Source: Axinella damicornis (taxonomy: Eukaryota; Porifera; Demospongiae; Axinellida; Axinellidae). From it: a DNA stretch of 64,000 nucleotides. The translations under genes and the position numbers were made by a program. Positions 56,009 to 64,000 of this stretch are shown here, piece after piece (the stretch's first letter is position 1; each line of letters starts with the position of its first letter). The notes beneath the pieces are model-generated. The model worked only from the letters and a program-made list of their open reading frames with translations. It ran no database searches and was not told the origin of the DNA. The stretch lies in the NCBI GenBank assembly GCA_963931865.1, contig OZ007505.1:19423139-19487138 (forward strand), written 5' to 3'.

Positions 56009-56091
56009 TAGTCTCGTTCCCAGACCCTCCTTCCCCGCGAGATACTGCAAGCGATCTTCGCTGGGGTTGTTTGGGTCTGGGAACGAGACTA
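56009..56091. mobile_element. TAGTCTCGTTCCCAG-family MITE, 83 bp, 9-bp target duplication
   Basis: ACTTGAGAC at 56000-56008 and again at 56092-56100. Confidence 0.88.
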
Positions 56092-56146
56092 ACTTGAGAC
56101 TTGATAGCACTCTAGCTATATAATTTCTGATCTTCCCTATATATAT

Positions 56147-56855
56147 ATTAATCCTACATCTATAAAACCTACAATATAATAGTTCTATACTACACGGTAC
56201 GCATTAATCTGATATACCACTTGGTTAACCAATCAGATTGGTATTACACTTTTTTCTCGAGGTACTGCTGTAATAGAAAGCTGATTGGCGAATACTTTGC
56301 TTAGTAACGCCGTTGTAGAACCTGGTTGCTAGGCAGCCTACAGCTTACCTTCAGTTGAAAAAGGGAGCAAGGCTGAAGCGGAGAAAGCGACTGCCTCCAA
56401 AGTAAGTTTCACGAGCGGATACACCTTAGGCGAGCTGCTCGCACGCGCTGTTGAGATGTACATAGCTACGCTCTGGTTCCAAACCTGTACCGAACCAGGA
56501 CCGACAACCACAGCCACACCTATTGCGTTAAGCGACGCTCGTACTCGTGCCATGCCGTGACCGTGGCCCGAGTCGCTCGCTAGTGCTTGCTACCAACCGT
56601 GCCTGCTGCGTGTCGAGGACGCTCCAAGTTTCACCAACGCATCCAACAGCAACACTAAGAAAACCACTGTGATGTAGCTAGCTAAGATGTAGGATTAATC
56701 TGTGATAGGATGGTCCACTGTGGTATTTTGGATTAATAGCACTCGCAATGCAGTCAGGAAGTAAATAGCACTCGGCTTCGCCTCGTGCTATTTTACACTT
56801 CCTGACTGCATTGCTCGTGCTATTAATCCCAAATACCACAGTGGACCATCCTATT
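56147..56855. mobile_element. Composite inverted-repeat insertion in repeat U
   Basis: The U copy at 53213-53240 shows the site uninterrupted. The inserted DNA starts ATTAATCCTACATCT, whose complement recurs at 56683-56700, and it includes a second perfect foldback at 56708-56851 (GATGGTCCACTGTGGTATTT ends, with the CACTCGGCTTCGCCTCGTGC centre). Confidence 0.6.
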
Positions 56856-57275
56856 ACATATACATATCTATCATGGTACTCACGTGATGTGTGATAATTG
56901 GAACGAACTGTCACACTTAGCTTGTGCTACCGTTTACCCGCGGCTACCAGGAGTGCGGTTGCCCCTCGTTACACTCCTGGTATAGAGCAAATTGTGCCGC
57001 GTAAATAATCTAAATAATTAATAAACGTTTGACTATTTCCGAATGGCCTACAAACTACACCGTCGTGATCGCTATGATGCAGTGACACAAAATCAAAATA
57101 ATTGTGCTGAAACTCACTTTGGTGGTAGAGATATGAGCGCTTTTGTCTCGCCGTTTTTTTTTGTTTTTGTTTTTTTTTCTATGAAATTTGTGTTATAAAC
57201 ACAAGGCAACATGAATAGCAGTAATGCTAATGTGATACATGAGCCTTAAGGTGAAAACAAACATTATATACCTAC

Positions 57276-59279
57276 CTACATAGAATGTAACAATCTTTTA
57301 AACACAGAGATAGATGATGCGTGCTTAACAGAATTAGGTAAAGCATTCCACAGAGTAATGACACTAGGTACAAATGATGAAAACATGTACTGTGTGCGAG
57401 CAAATGGCCTACTAAAGTTAGTGTGTTGGTTGGTGCTATATGGGAAGTTATGCTGTACAAATACTCCTGGAGGAAAGTAGAAGTTGCCGATAATTTTGTA
57501 CATAGTGGTAAGTTTCAGAAAGTTGCGGCGAGTGGAAAGTGGTGGAAAGTTCAAAAGTTGTAGCATACTGTCATAGTCAAGGTTCCATTGTTGCAGACAG
57601 ACCTTACATGCAAATTTTTGCACTGATTCCAGAGACTGGATGCCTTTGTTTGTGTATGGGTCCCATAGTTGAGATGCATATCCTAAATGAGGCCTTATGC
57701 AGGTCAGATAGAGACATCTCAAAGTATTAGTGTCAGCCCAGCTGGAAAACCGTCTATGTAACATACCAATGAGTTTCCTGGCTTTACTACAGATATGTTG
57801 AATGTGGTCGTTCCAGTTGAGTGTAGAAGTCACTGTAACTCCTAAGTATCGATAGCTGTCCACCTGCTCCATGATACAGCTACCCAGGAACAATCCACTA
57901 GATGGATAAAGGGGGGGTCTCTTCTTTGAAGCAATAATGTATTTGCATTTGGATGGATTCAGTTTGAGATGACAAGCTCGTGTACATCCATTGATAGCAT
58001 CAATGTCTTGTTGTAGGTATCGATAGTCTTCAGGACAGTAGATGGGCTTGTAAAGCAGGATGTCATCCGCATACATTGTTAGTTTAGATCCACTAGTAAG
58101 TGGCAGAGAGCACGCACAATTTATATACACTAGGAATAATAGTGGACCTAAAACTGAGCCCTGGGGTACACCAGATGTTACAGGAGTAGTATCAGAGGAT
58201 GCACCGTCGACAACAACAAATTGTTTCCTGTCACAGAGGTAACTTGTGATCCATTGAAGAATGTGCGGATTCAAACCGTGATCCCTTAGCTTTTGTAGAA
58301 GAGGTAGATGTGGTACTGTATCAAAAGCTTTTTGTAAGTCGAAAAAGATCAGACAAGGCTAGACAAGGGCGATGTCGGCACCAGATTCCAGCATCTGGAG
58401 AATTTCATTAAAAGTGGATATAAGAGCAGTCACAGTAGATTTTCCGGCAGTAAATCCCCATTGATCTTTAGCCAGCAAGTTATTTTCTGTCAGATGATTG
58501 TACACCACACTGTGGATATGCCGTTCCAATAGCTTGCTGATGACTGGGAGAAGTGAAATAGGTCTATAGTTACGAGGATTATCTGTGTTTGTTGAAGCCT
58601 TAGGAATTGGTACAACAGAAGAAATCTTCTACTGATGAGGTACTTTTCCCGTTTTGATGGATAAATTGAACAGTCTTGTTACAAGGGGAGAAATTGTGTG
58701 GGCTGTGTTCTTCAGCATTGTTCCGGATATTCCATCTGGTCCTGATGCCTTGCTGGTATCAATTGCAAGAAGTAGGCCAAGGACCTCATCCTCTGAGCAA
58801 AAAATATTTTCAGGCAGTTCTGCTGAGGAGTTTACGGAAAAAGTCTGGGAGTCAGCTTCAGTTAGAGGAGGAACAGTTGAATTGAAATTTTGGGAGAGAA
58901 CCTCATTTAGCACTGAGGCCTTGTCAACATTTGTGGAAGCAATAATTGATCCATTGTTCAGGGTGGGAATTTGGCTGGATGCCTTCTTCAAAAATTTTAC
59001 TGTTTTCCAGAACTGTTTGCTACCTTGACTAGACACTTTCTTCAAATGATCCTTCTTCGCCTGCCTAAGTGTATGCACAACTTGGTTTCTCAGTGAAGTG
59101 TATTTCTTCCATGTAGTCGTGCCTCCTGTTTCCCTTGCTTTCTTATAGGCACTGTTTCTTTTCCTGATTTTGGCTCTGATGCTTCTGCTCATCCATGGTA
59201 AGTTACGCCTAGGAAAGATGGTAGCCCTAGGAATACATTCTTCCATGAAGTCATGAATTTGCTCTCCCATGTGGTCCAT
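57276..59279 (-). pseudogene. LINE ORF2, reverse transcriptase part with two stops
   Basis: In one frame: SKASGPDGISGTMLK (RT block 1), stop at 58629, YRPISLLPVISKLLE (block 2), stop near 58350, DLQKAFDTV (block 3), GVPQGSVLGPLLFLVYIN (block 4), MYADDILLY with the catalytic YADD (block 5), LKLNPSKC (block 6) and YLGVTVTSTLNWN (block 7). Confidence 0.85.
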
Positions 59280-59485
59280 ACTGCGTCTATGTTTGTCTCA
59301 TTATCCAGGAAAGTCCAGTCAGTTGCATTGATAAGTCTGTTAGCCTTGTCAAAGTCGGCATGAGAATACCTCCAGATAGTTCGTTTTCTACTCTTCACAG
59401 GTCGCGTGTTCTGGAAGCACTTAATGGTAAGATTGATACCATTGTGATCAGAATTGCCTAAAGGTGGAATTACATTACAAGACAC
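59189..59485 (-). pseudogene. LINE ORF2, end of endonuclease (third frame)
   Basis: Contains the catalytic GNSDHNGI motif and the linker KRTIWRYSHADFDKAN. It shifts frame near 59270. Confidence 0.75.
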
Positions 59486-59640
59486 CAGCTGAGAGGGAGA
59501 TGATAAGAGTACAAGGTCTATAAGTGATGCTCTTCCAGAAGGGCTGATATGAGTAGGCTGGGGGACGACCTGCGTTAGTACAAAACTCTGTATAAAAATA
59601 GATAACTTAGAAAACTAGGGATGACTCTGTTTACAAAAAT

Positions 59641-60312
59641 CTATATTAAAATCTCCGAGTAATACAAAACTAGATAAAAAATAGCTACATCTAAGTTTTC
59701 TATAACAGAGTACAGGTCATCCAAAGCCGTATTTTTGTCAGGTGGTCGATACCACAACCCAATGTACACCTTCTGATGAGCATTGTTTACATTGTGAAGT
59801 GACACAAGCAAAAACTCCAGTTCCTTAGGGCCACACATTGTCACTTGGAATTCAAATTTATTAGAGATGTACAATGCAATCCCACCTCCATGTCTGTTGC
59901 GATCGCACCTTACACATTGGTATCCTGGAATGGCACATTCTGATTCCATGATGTCTTCACTAAGCCAGGTTTCAGTAAGGCATACTACATCGGGTTTTTC
60001 AATGTCACACTGGGCAGACAATTCATCCAGTTTAGGATACAGGCTTCTTGCATTAAAATACAGTATGCGCAAATTTTTTGAACACTGATTTTCCACATGC
60101 AAGCGATCGGTGTTACCACTGCGAGAGTTTTCACCCTCCACAGAAGGCGGAAAGTCAAAACTTAGGTCTGGGGTGGCAAGGGCGGAGCCTGAGAAAAATT
60201 TCCAGGTGCATGGCATGGTTCTAACTTCCAAGATGTTTGCAGCGATACCCTCTCCCATGCAGACTCTAGCTTTTCCAATGAATCCTCTTCCATGTAAATT
60301 AGGAACCACCAT
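59641..60312 (-). pseudogene. LINE ORF2, endonuclease part (frameshifted)
   Basis: Endonuclease/exonuclease/phosphatase fold motifs: ILYFNARSLYPKLDEL, VCLTETWLSEDI, GGGIALYISNKFEF and YIGLWYRPP. Near 59680 the frame is lost; the expected LLGDFN motif continues in another frame (VLLGDFNIDF). Confidence 0.8.
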
Positions 60313-61151
60313 CTAATCTTGTTTCCAGGGAGGCGTTTGTACTTGCGCTTTACAACCATATTGCCAATTTGAGGTACTGCTTCAGGAGAAACTAGATTCG
60401 ACACAGTGTTCTTGACCGCACCACTTGAACAGGATTTTACAGTACCCCATATCCGTCTAACCCCGCTGACTCTGACCTTTTGAGTGTCAGTATTCACACC
60501 TGGATCTAGGGTATTGTTTTGACTCACCAGGGTACCGTTGACCCGCTGACTGTCTGTCTGGATTTGAGTGCTGGGACCTTCGTTTGACAAGCCTTCCCCT
60601 TGTGAGTTAGTTTTCGGCGGTTTCCCTGTCCGTGGGTTAGGCTGCACCCTTCCATCCTGATGACTGGCACCTCCTCGAGGGTTGGTACCTCCGTGACCGC
60701 GATTCCGATTGCCATTTCCAGCTCTACGTCGGCCGGTGTTACTGTTCGAATTCGGGTTGGTTTGGGGCATAGCACCTCTCGATCCTTGCTGTCGGCTCCC
60801 CCTGCCGGCAACCGTAGCCCAAGTTTCACCAGCATTGCTCCTTCCATTCGTTTGGAGTTCCTGTACCTGAACGGTAAGGGCGGCTACGGCCTCGCGGAGC
60901 TCGCAGATGATCTTCATCTGCATGTTTGAGCTACATCTCGGGCAGTGAAAAGGCTCCTCCGTCTTTAACTTCGCGAATTCTGACTTAGGGAGGCACACGC
61001 AGGTTCTATGTAGCCAACATTGACATTCGCCATCACAGAAGACCGCGTCGTCGCCGTCTTCAGTTTCCGAATCGTCTACCACCTGCTTCTCGCAAATGCT
61101 GCATATAGCTAGCTCTTGCTGGCTCGCATCCGTGTCGGCACTGTTGTCCAT
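60162..61151 (-). CDS. LINE ORF1: PHD-finger protein
   Basis: 329 codons from the ATG at 61151; a GTG-initiated reading from 61181 is not used. A C4HC3 PHD-type zinc finger lies at about residues 17-75: CSIC, FCDGECQCWLHRTCV, CPRC. A short helix (MQMKIICELREAVAALTVQV) follows, then a low-complexity Gly/Asn/Arg/Gln region and a conserved C-terminal region (VRRIWGTVK to SLQTSWKLEP). ORF1 proteins of this kind are thought to bind nucleic acid or chromatin. It is intact and overlaps the start of the endonuclease frame by about 150 bases. Confidence 0.82.
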   Translation of the reverse strand: MDNSADTDASQQELAICSICEKQVVDDSETEDGDDAVFCDGECQCWLHRTCVCLPKSEFAKLKTEEPFHCPRCSSNMQMKIICELREAVAALTVQVQELQTNGRSNAGETWATVAGRGSRQQGSRGAMPQTNPNSNSNTGRRRAGNGNRNRGHGGTNPRGGASHQDGRVQPNPRTGKPPKTNSQGEGLSNEGPSTQIQTDSQRVNGTLVSQNNTLDPGVNTDTQKVRVSGVRRIWGTVKSCSSGAVKNTVSNLVSPEAVPQIGNMVVKRKYKRLPGNKIRWWFLIYMEEDSLEKLESAWERVSLQTSWKLEPCHAPGNFSQAPPLPPQT

Positions 61152-61440
61152 TGCTCGAGCAAATTGTTCGTTCGTTGACACAGTATACTTCCGCCATTGC
61201 TCGAGCGCTCTCTTCGACTTCCGGTGGCAGTACCGTTCTTAGGAAAGGCACACGAAGATTCTGACCACACGGCCGTGATCGCTGTCGTTCACTGACGCTT
61301 ACATGCAGAAACTCACCGTGCTGGCTAAGTTGTGAGTGCTGTCTTGTCTTCCTTTTGGTCGCCATTGCTCGCGATCGACTGAGCCACGATCATTAGAACG
61401 AATTACGAATGTGCGTTAATTAGAACGAATTACAATAATT

Positions 61441-61515
61441 CAGATATGAACGCTTTTGTCTCGACGTTGGCCGCCATTGCTCGAGCGCTCTCTTCGACTT
61501 CCGGTGACAGTACCG
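61441..61515. repeat. Repeat U fragment, copy g
   Basis: A short direct repeat of the GATATGAACGCTTTTGTCTCG...CCGGTGACAGTACCG part of U. Confidence 0.7.
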
Positions 61516-61519
61516 TTGT

Positions 61520-61690
61520 CATGTGAAAATGGGGCCCACCTAATTTGGGCCCTCCCGGGCCCCATAATTTTAAAATTATAGGGCCCCCAGGCCCTAGAAT
61601 TTTAAAATTATCATAGGGCCCTAGGGCCCTAACCTATTAAATATTTGGGGCCCCCCTTGTGAGAATGGGGCCCCCCTTCACATTGGTGAA
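61520..61690. repeat. GGGCCC / AATTTTAAAATT palindrome cluster (possible MITE)
   Basis: Alternating GGGCCC blocks and AATTTTAAAATTA palindromes, with ATGTGAAAATGGGGCCC at the left and GGGGCCCCCCTTCACATT at the right as imperfect inverted ends. Confidence 0.45.
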
Positions 61691-61740
61691 GTATGTTAGT
61701 ACCAACGCACGGCTACTTGAAACAGTCACAAATACCATTA

Positions 61741-63442
61741 CTACAGACATTTATGGGTAGCTATATGGGGGTCATGAGGTAGGGCCTCATTGTCGATGGG
61801 AAGCTGCATTTCTTGCTGGAAGAGCATGAAATAGGGTGACTGCTTCGTCGATGCCTGTCGAGATGCTCTGTACCCCATCAGCACAGTGTTGATTTTCTCA
61901 TCCCAGTCTCTCTGAGACTTATCAACCACCTTTGCCAAGCACCGTGTTAGAGTTTGATTAAAGTGCTCTGTGAGTCCATTCGTTTGGGGATGGTAGGCAC
62001 TTGTGATTCGATGCTCAGTGTGGGTTATCGAATACAGCTCCGATGAGAGTGAATTCACGAACTCTCGACCCTGGTCAGTGATGAGTACCCTGGGGCAGCC
62101 CATCCTACACATGACCTATGTGGTAACAATAATTATTACAAGTACATGCATGTAGCTGAGCTCGCTTCGCTCGCTCAGCTACTTCCTCCTCGTTCGCCTA
62201 CCGTGCGTAATCCGGCGCCGGACAACTCTCTGTGCAGAGCTGCTCCCCGATTGCGTCCGCTTCAGCTGCTGCTCGCCGCTTGCGTCCGCTTCAGCTGCTG
62301 CTCCCGGGCCCGATTGCGGCATCCGCTTCAACTGCTGCTCCCCGTTTGCCTCCGCTTCCAGCTGCTGCTCGCCTGATTACGTCCGCTTCTACTGCTGGTC
62401 CCCAATTGCGCTTGCCGGATTCCAGCCCTTGCCCGGGCCCAATGTTCTCGAACATTCTTCGCGGAGTTCGAGGTTCAGTAAATAAATTAAAGTACGAAGG
62501 TCGCGCGTCACTATAGTCTAGTCCCACCCCACGAACATCCCACTTCCGTCATGGACAGACGCACACACACACACGTTAAAATCTTAATATATTGACGATA
62601 AAATTAAATGTCCCAAGCAGACATTTGGTTACTACAGTACCATAATTTCTGAGTTCCTTTACAGAGTAATGAACTTCGCAACACCCAGAGAAGACTTGTC
62701 AGGCAATGGTGCAGCCTCAGCCCATTTAGTGAAGTAATCGGTGAGGGTGACAATGTACTTGTTACCCCTTGGTGTCACTGGCATTGGCCCAATAAGGTCC
62801 ATGCCCACTTGATACCATAGTTTGGGCTTGACTGGGATGGGATGAAGAACTCCAGAAGCTAGCGCTTTTTGCAGCTTAAAGTTGTTCCGCTGGCACTTTT
62901 CACATGTGTTGATCTGCATGGAAAGAGATGACCAGTATGATATATTATATCGTCAAACAGTGTGGTGATATCTAAGAACTCACGTATTCGATCACATCCT
63001 TGCTGAGACCAGGCCAGTAGTACTTCGACGCCACAAGGTCCAATGTGCGGTTGATTCCAAGATGGCTGGAATCATGTATTGCAGCAACTATTCTCTTCCT
63101 CTTGGTGTGTTCCTCCACCACCAGTCTTCTCAGAGTAGAAGAACCCCGTTCTGTATCAGAAACACATTACTATACTGTAGGTAATTCGGCCGTTTGACAT
63201 GCGCACTTACTCGAGACATCGCCGACGTAATACAGCTCTCCCCCACTGCAGGCGAAGTGCTGCGCTCTTTTTCTAAGTGCACGTTTATCTTCCTTGGTGA
63301 AGCCTGCCGGGTAGGTGCTATCACTGAGGTAATGGTGAATGGCGGTGAAAGTGAATCTTCCGTCTGTTGGATGGTCGGCGTTGGTAGATTCGCGGTCGGT
63401 AGTAGTTGCGGAAGAGGCGCCTTGCTTGTCCGAGGTAGTAGC
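61741..63442 (-). CDS. Ty3/Gypsy-type integrase gene with introns (KRBA2/GIN-like), possibly decayed
   Basis: Four exons on the minus strand: 63442-63211, 63150-62984, 62913-62663 and 62115-61741 (stop). The first two joins are in phase. Exon 1 contains FTFTAIHHYLSDSTYPAGFT and YYVGDVS; exon 2 and the start of exon 3 form the HHCC zinc-binding domain (HDSSHLGINRT, YYWPG, then CEKC); exon 3 has the first catalytic Asp (VGMDLIGPMP) and LTDYFTKW; exon 4 has LITDQGREFVN and SAYHPQTNGLTEHFN, giving the second Asp and the Glu of the DDE core. Introns in an integrase suggest a domesticated host gene of the KRBA2/GIN1 type rather than an active element. However, exon 3 leaves phase 2 while exon 4 needs phase 0, and exon 1 lacks an ATG because repeat U abuts at 63443. 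It may therefore be a broken copy. A Helitron-like element sits in its last intron. Confidence 0.68.
62139..62595 (-). mobile_element. Non-autonomous Helitron-like element, copy 2 (457 bp)
   Basis: Same ends as copy 1 at 8994-9455: TCAATATATTAAG at one side and a GTAGCTGAG...CTCAGCTAC hairpin followed by CTTG at the other. It has fewer or altered CTGCTGCTCCCC units. Confidence 0.6.
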
Positions 63443-63590
63443 TCACTGACGCTTACATGCCGAAACTCACCGTGCTGGCTTAGTTGTGAGTGCTGTAATA
63501 ATGTCTTGTCTTCCTTTTGCATGTTTTGGTCGCCATTGCTCGCGATCGACTGAGCGTGATTGCCACGTGGCATGTGCGTTAATTAGGTCA
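63443..63590. repeat. Repeat U fragment, copy h
   Basis: CACTGACGCTTACATGCCGA to CATGTGCGTTAATTAGG, immediately upstream of the integrase frame. Confidence 0.7.
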
Positions 63591-64000
63591 AGGTCAAGGT
63601 TCATGTGCATTGCCCTTTCGGGATAGCATGTACAGACTGAACACTGTATAAGTATATGTACAAAGGTACGGGTTTAGGAGGGGGATTGACAATGATACAA
63701 AGACAGAACATAAGATGCCAAGTCCAATACGCTCAAGTTCAGGTTCAAAGTTCATTGCAATGATAAGCCAGAAGGCATATGCATACACACACGAAAAACA
63801 ATAGATCACAGAATCACAAAGCAGTTCCTGACAAAACCCAAAAGAAGTTCCTTGTCGGCAGCAGACAGAAAAGGGGCTACCCATCCCACCATGTCACACT
63901 TGAAGATACACCAAACCTCCGTGTCACGCCATGTGTGCCTGCCTAGCAAGGAACATCACCACCCGACTGTCGGCAACACACCCCAAAGGGGCTACCCATC
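63591..64000. other. Right edge, nothing recognised
   Basis: GGTCAA is repeated three times near 63594. GGGGCTACCCATC occurs at about 63875 and again at 63988. The 96-codon open frame on the minus strand has no motif I know; it could be part of a retroelement 3' region. Confidence 0.35.

Larger units (their letters stand above)
53334..56967. repeat. Repeat U, copy e, with nested insertions
   Basis: A U copy split by the TIR transposon at 53495-55649, a 9-bp-TSD MITE at 56009-56091 and an inverted-repeat element at 56147-56855. Its end ACCAGGAGTGCGGTTGCCCC is followed directly by the start of copy f. Confidence 0.75.
57154..61190 (-). mobile_element. Non-LTR retrotransposon (CR1/L2-like LINE), degenerate
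   Basis: About 4 kb on the minus strand: PHD-finger ORF1, then an apurinic-type endonuclease and a reverse transcriptase, ending in an A-rich tail with interspersed C (57154-57180). ORF2 is broken by at least two frameshifts (near 59680 and near 59270) and two in-frame stops (58629 and about 58350), so this copy cannot make the enzyme. It lies inside repeat U. Confidence 0.88.
56968..61440. repeat. Repeat U, copy f, split by a LINE
   Basis: Sequence left of the LINE (to TCTCGCCG, 57153) and right of it (from CCGCCATTGCTCGAGCG, 61191) together make one U copy; the only bases missing from the junction are TTGG. Confidence 0.75.

Noticed and set aside
61060..61365. MATKRKTRQHSQ... frame as an independent protein gene
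   Set aside because: It belongs to repeat U, is present in many copies with differing frames and stops, and looks like a first-exon fragment rather than a complete gene.

Overview
This window looks like nuclear DNA of an early-branching animal, most likely a sponge. The coding sequence is split into many short exons on the minus strand with GT..AG introns. The proteins are of animal type: death domains fused to ankyrin repeats, a possible FSIP1-like coiled-coil gene, a PHD-finger LINE and an intron-containing retroviral-type integrase gene. The non-coding DNA is crowded with small inverted-repeat transposons. The sponge assignment is inference from general familiarity, not a search. I see no bacterial operon, CRISPR array, rRNA or convincing tRNA.

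Layout. From 1 to 15020 lies the 5' two thirds of death-domain/ankyrin gene 1 (minus strand), running off the left edge. From 15 to 20 kb is a transposon-rich intergenic stretch. A small coiled-coil gene ends at 20401 (exons 22061 to 20401). From 22988 to 36946 is gene 2, apparently complete: a death-domain exon, eleven ankyrin exons and a terminal exon, all of whole-codon length, predicting about 870 residues. From 37631 to 40555 is a large foldback element whose left arm holds about 1.8 kb of a 9-bp minisatellite. From 42714 to 51359 is gene 3, with nine ankyrin exons and the same terminal exon, cut off at its 5' side by repeats at about 51494. From 51494 to 61515 are mostly copies, in both orientations, of one dispersed repeat (called repeat U here), into which a LINE, a 2.15-kb inverted-repeat transposon and smaller elements are nested. 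From 61741 to 63442 is a spliced Ty3/Gypsy-type integrase gene on the minus strand. The last 400 bases hold nothing I can name.

How it works together. The three large genes are paralogues in one orientation, built from interchangeable 99-102-bp, phase-0 exons, each encoding one ankyrin repeat. Exon classes occur in the same order in each gene but in different copy number, and introns are duplicated with their exons. This gives a modular cluster that can gain and lose ankyrin repeats without breaking the frame. The death domains suggest cytoplasmic signalling adaptors or sensors, perhaps in innate immunity or cell death; that role is inferred from the domain families only. Because the introns are paralogous, many transposon insertions can be read against an empty copy within the window, which fixes their ends and target-site duplications directly.
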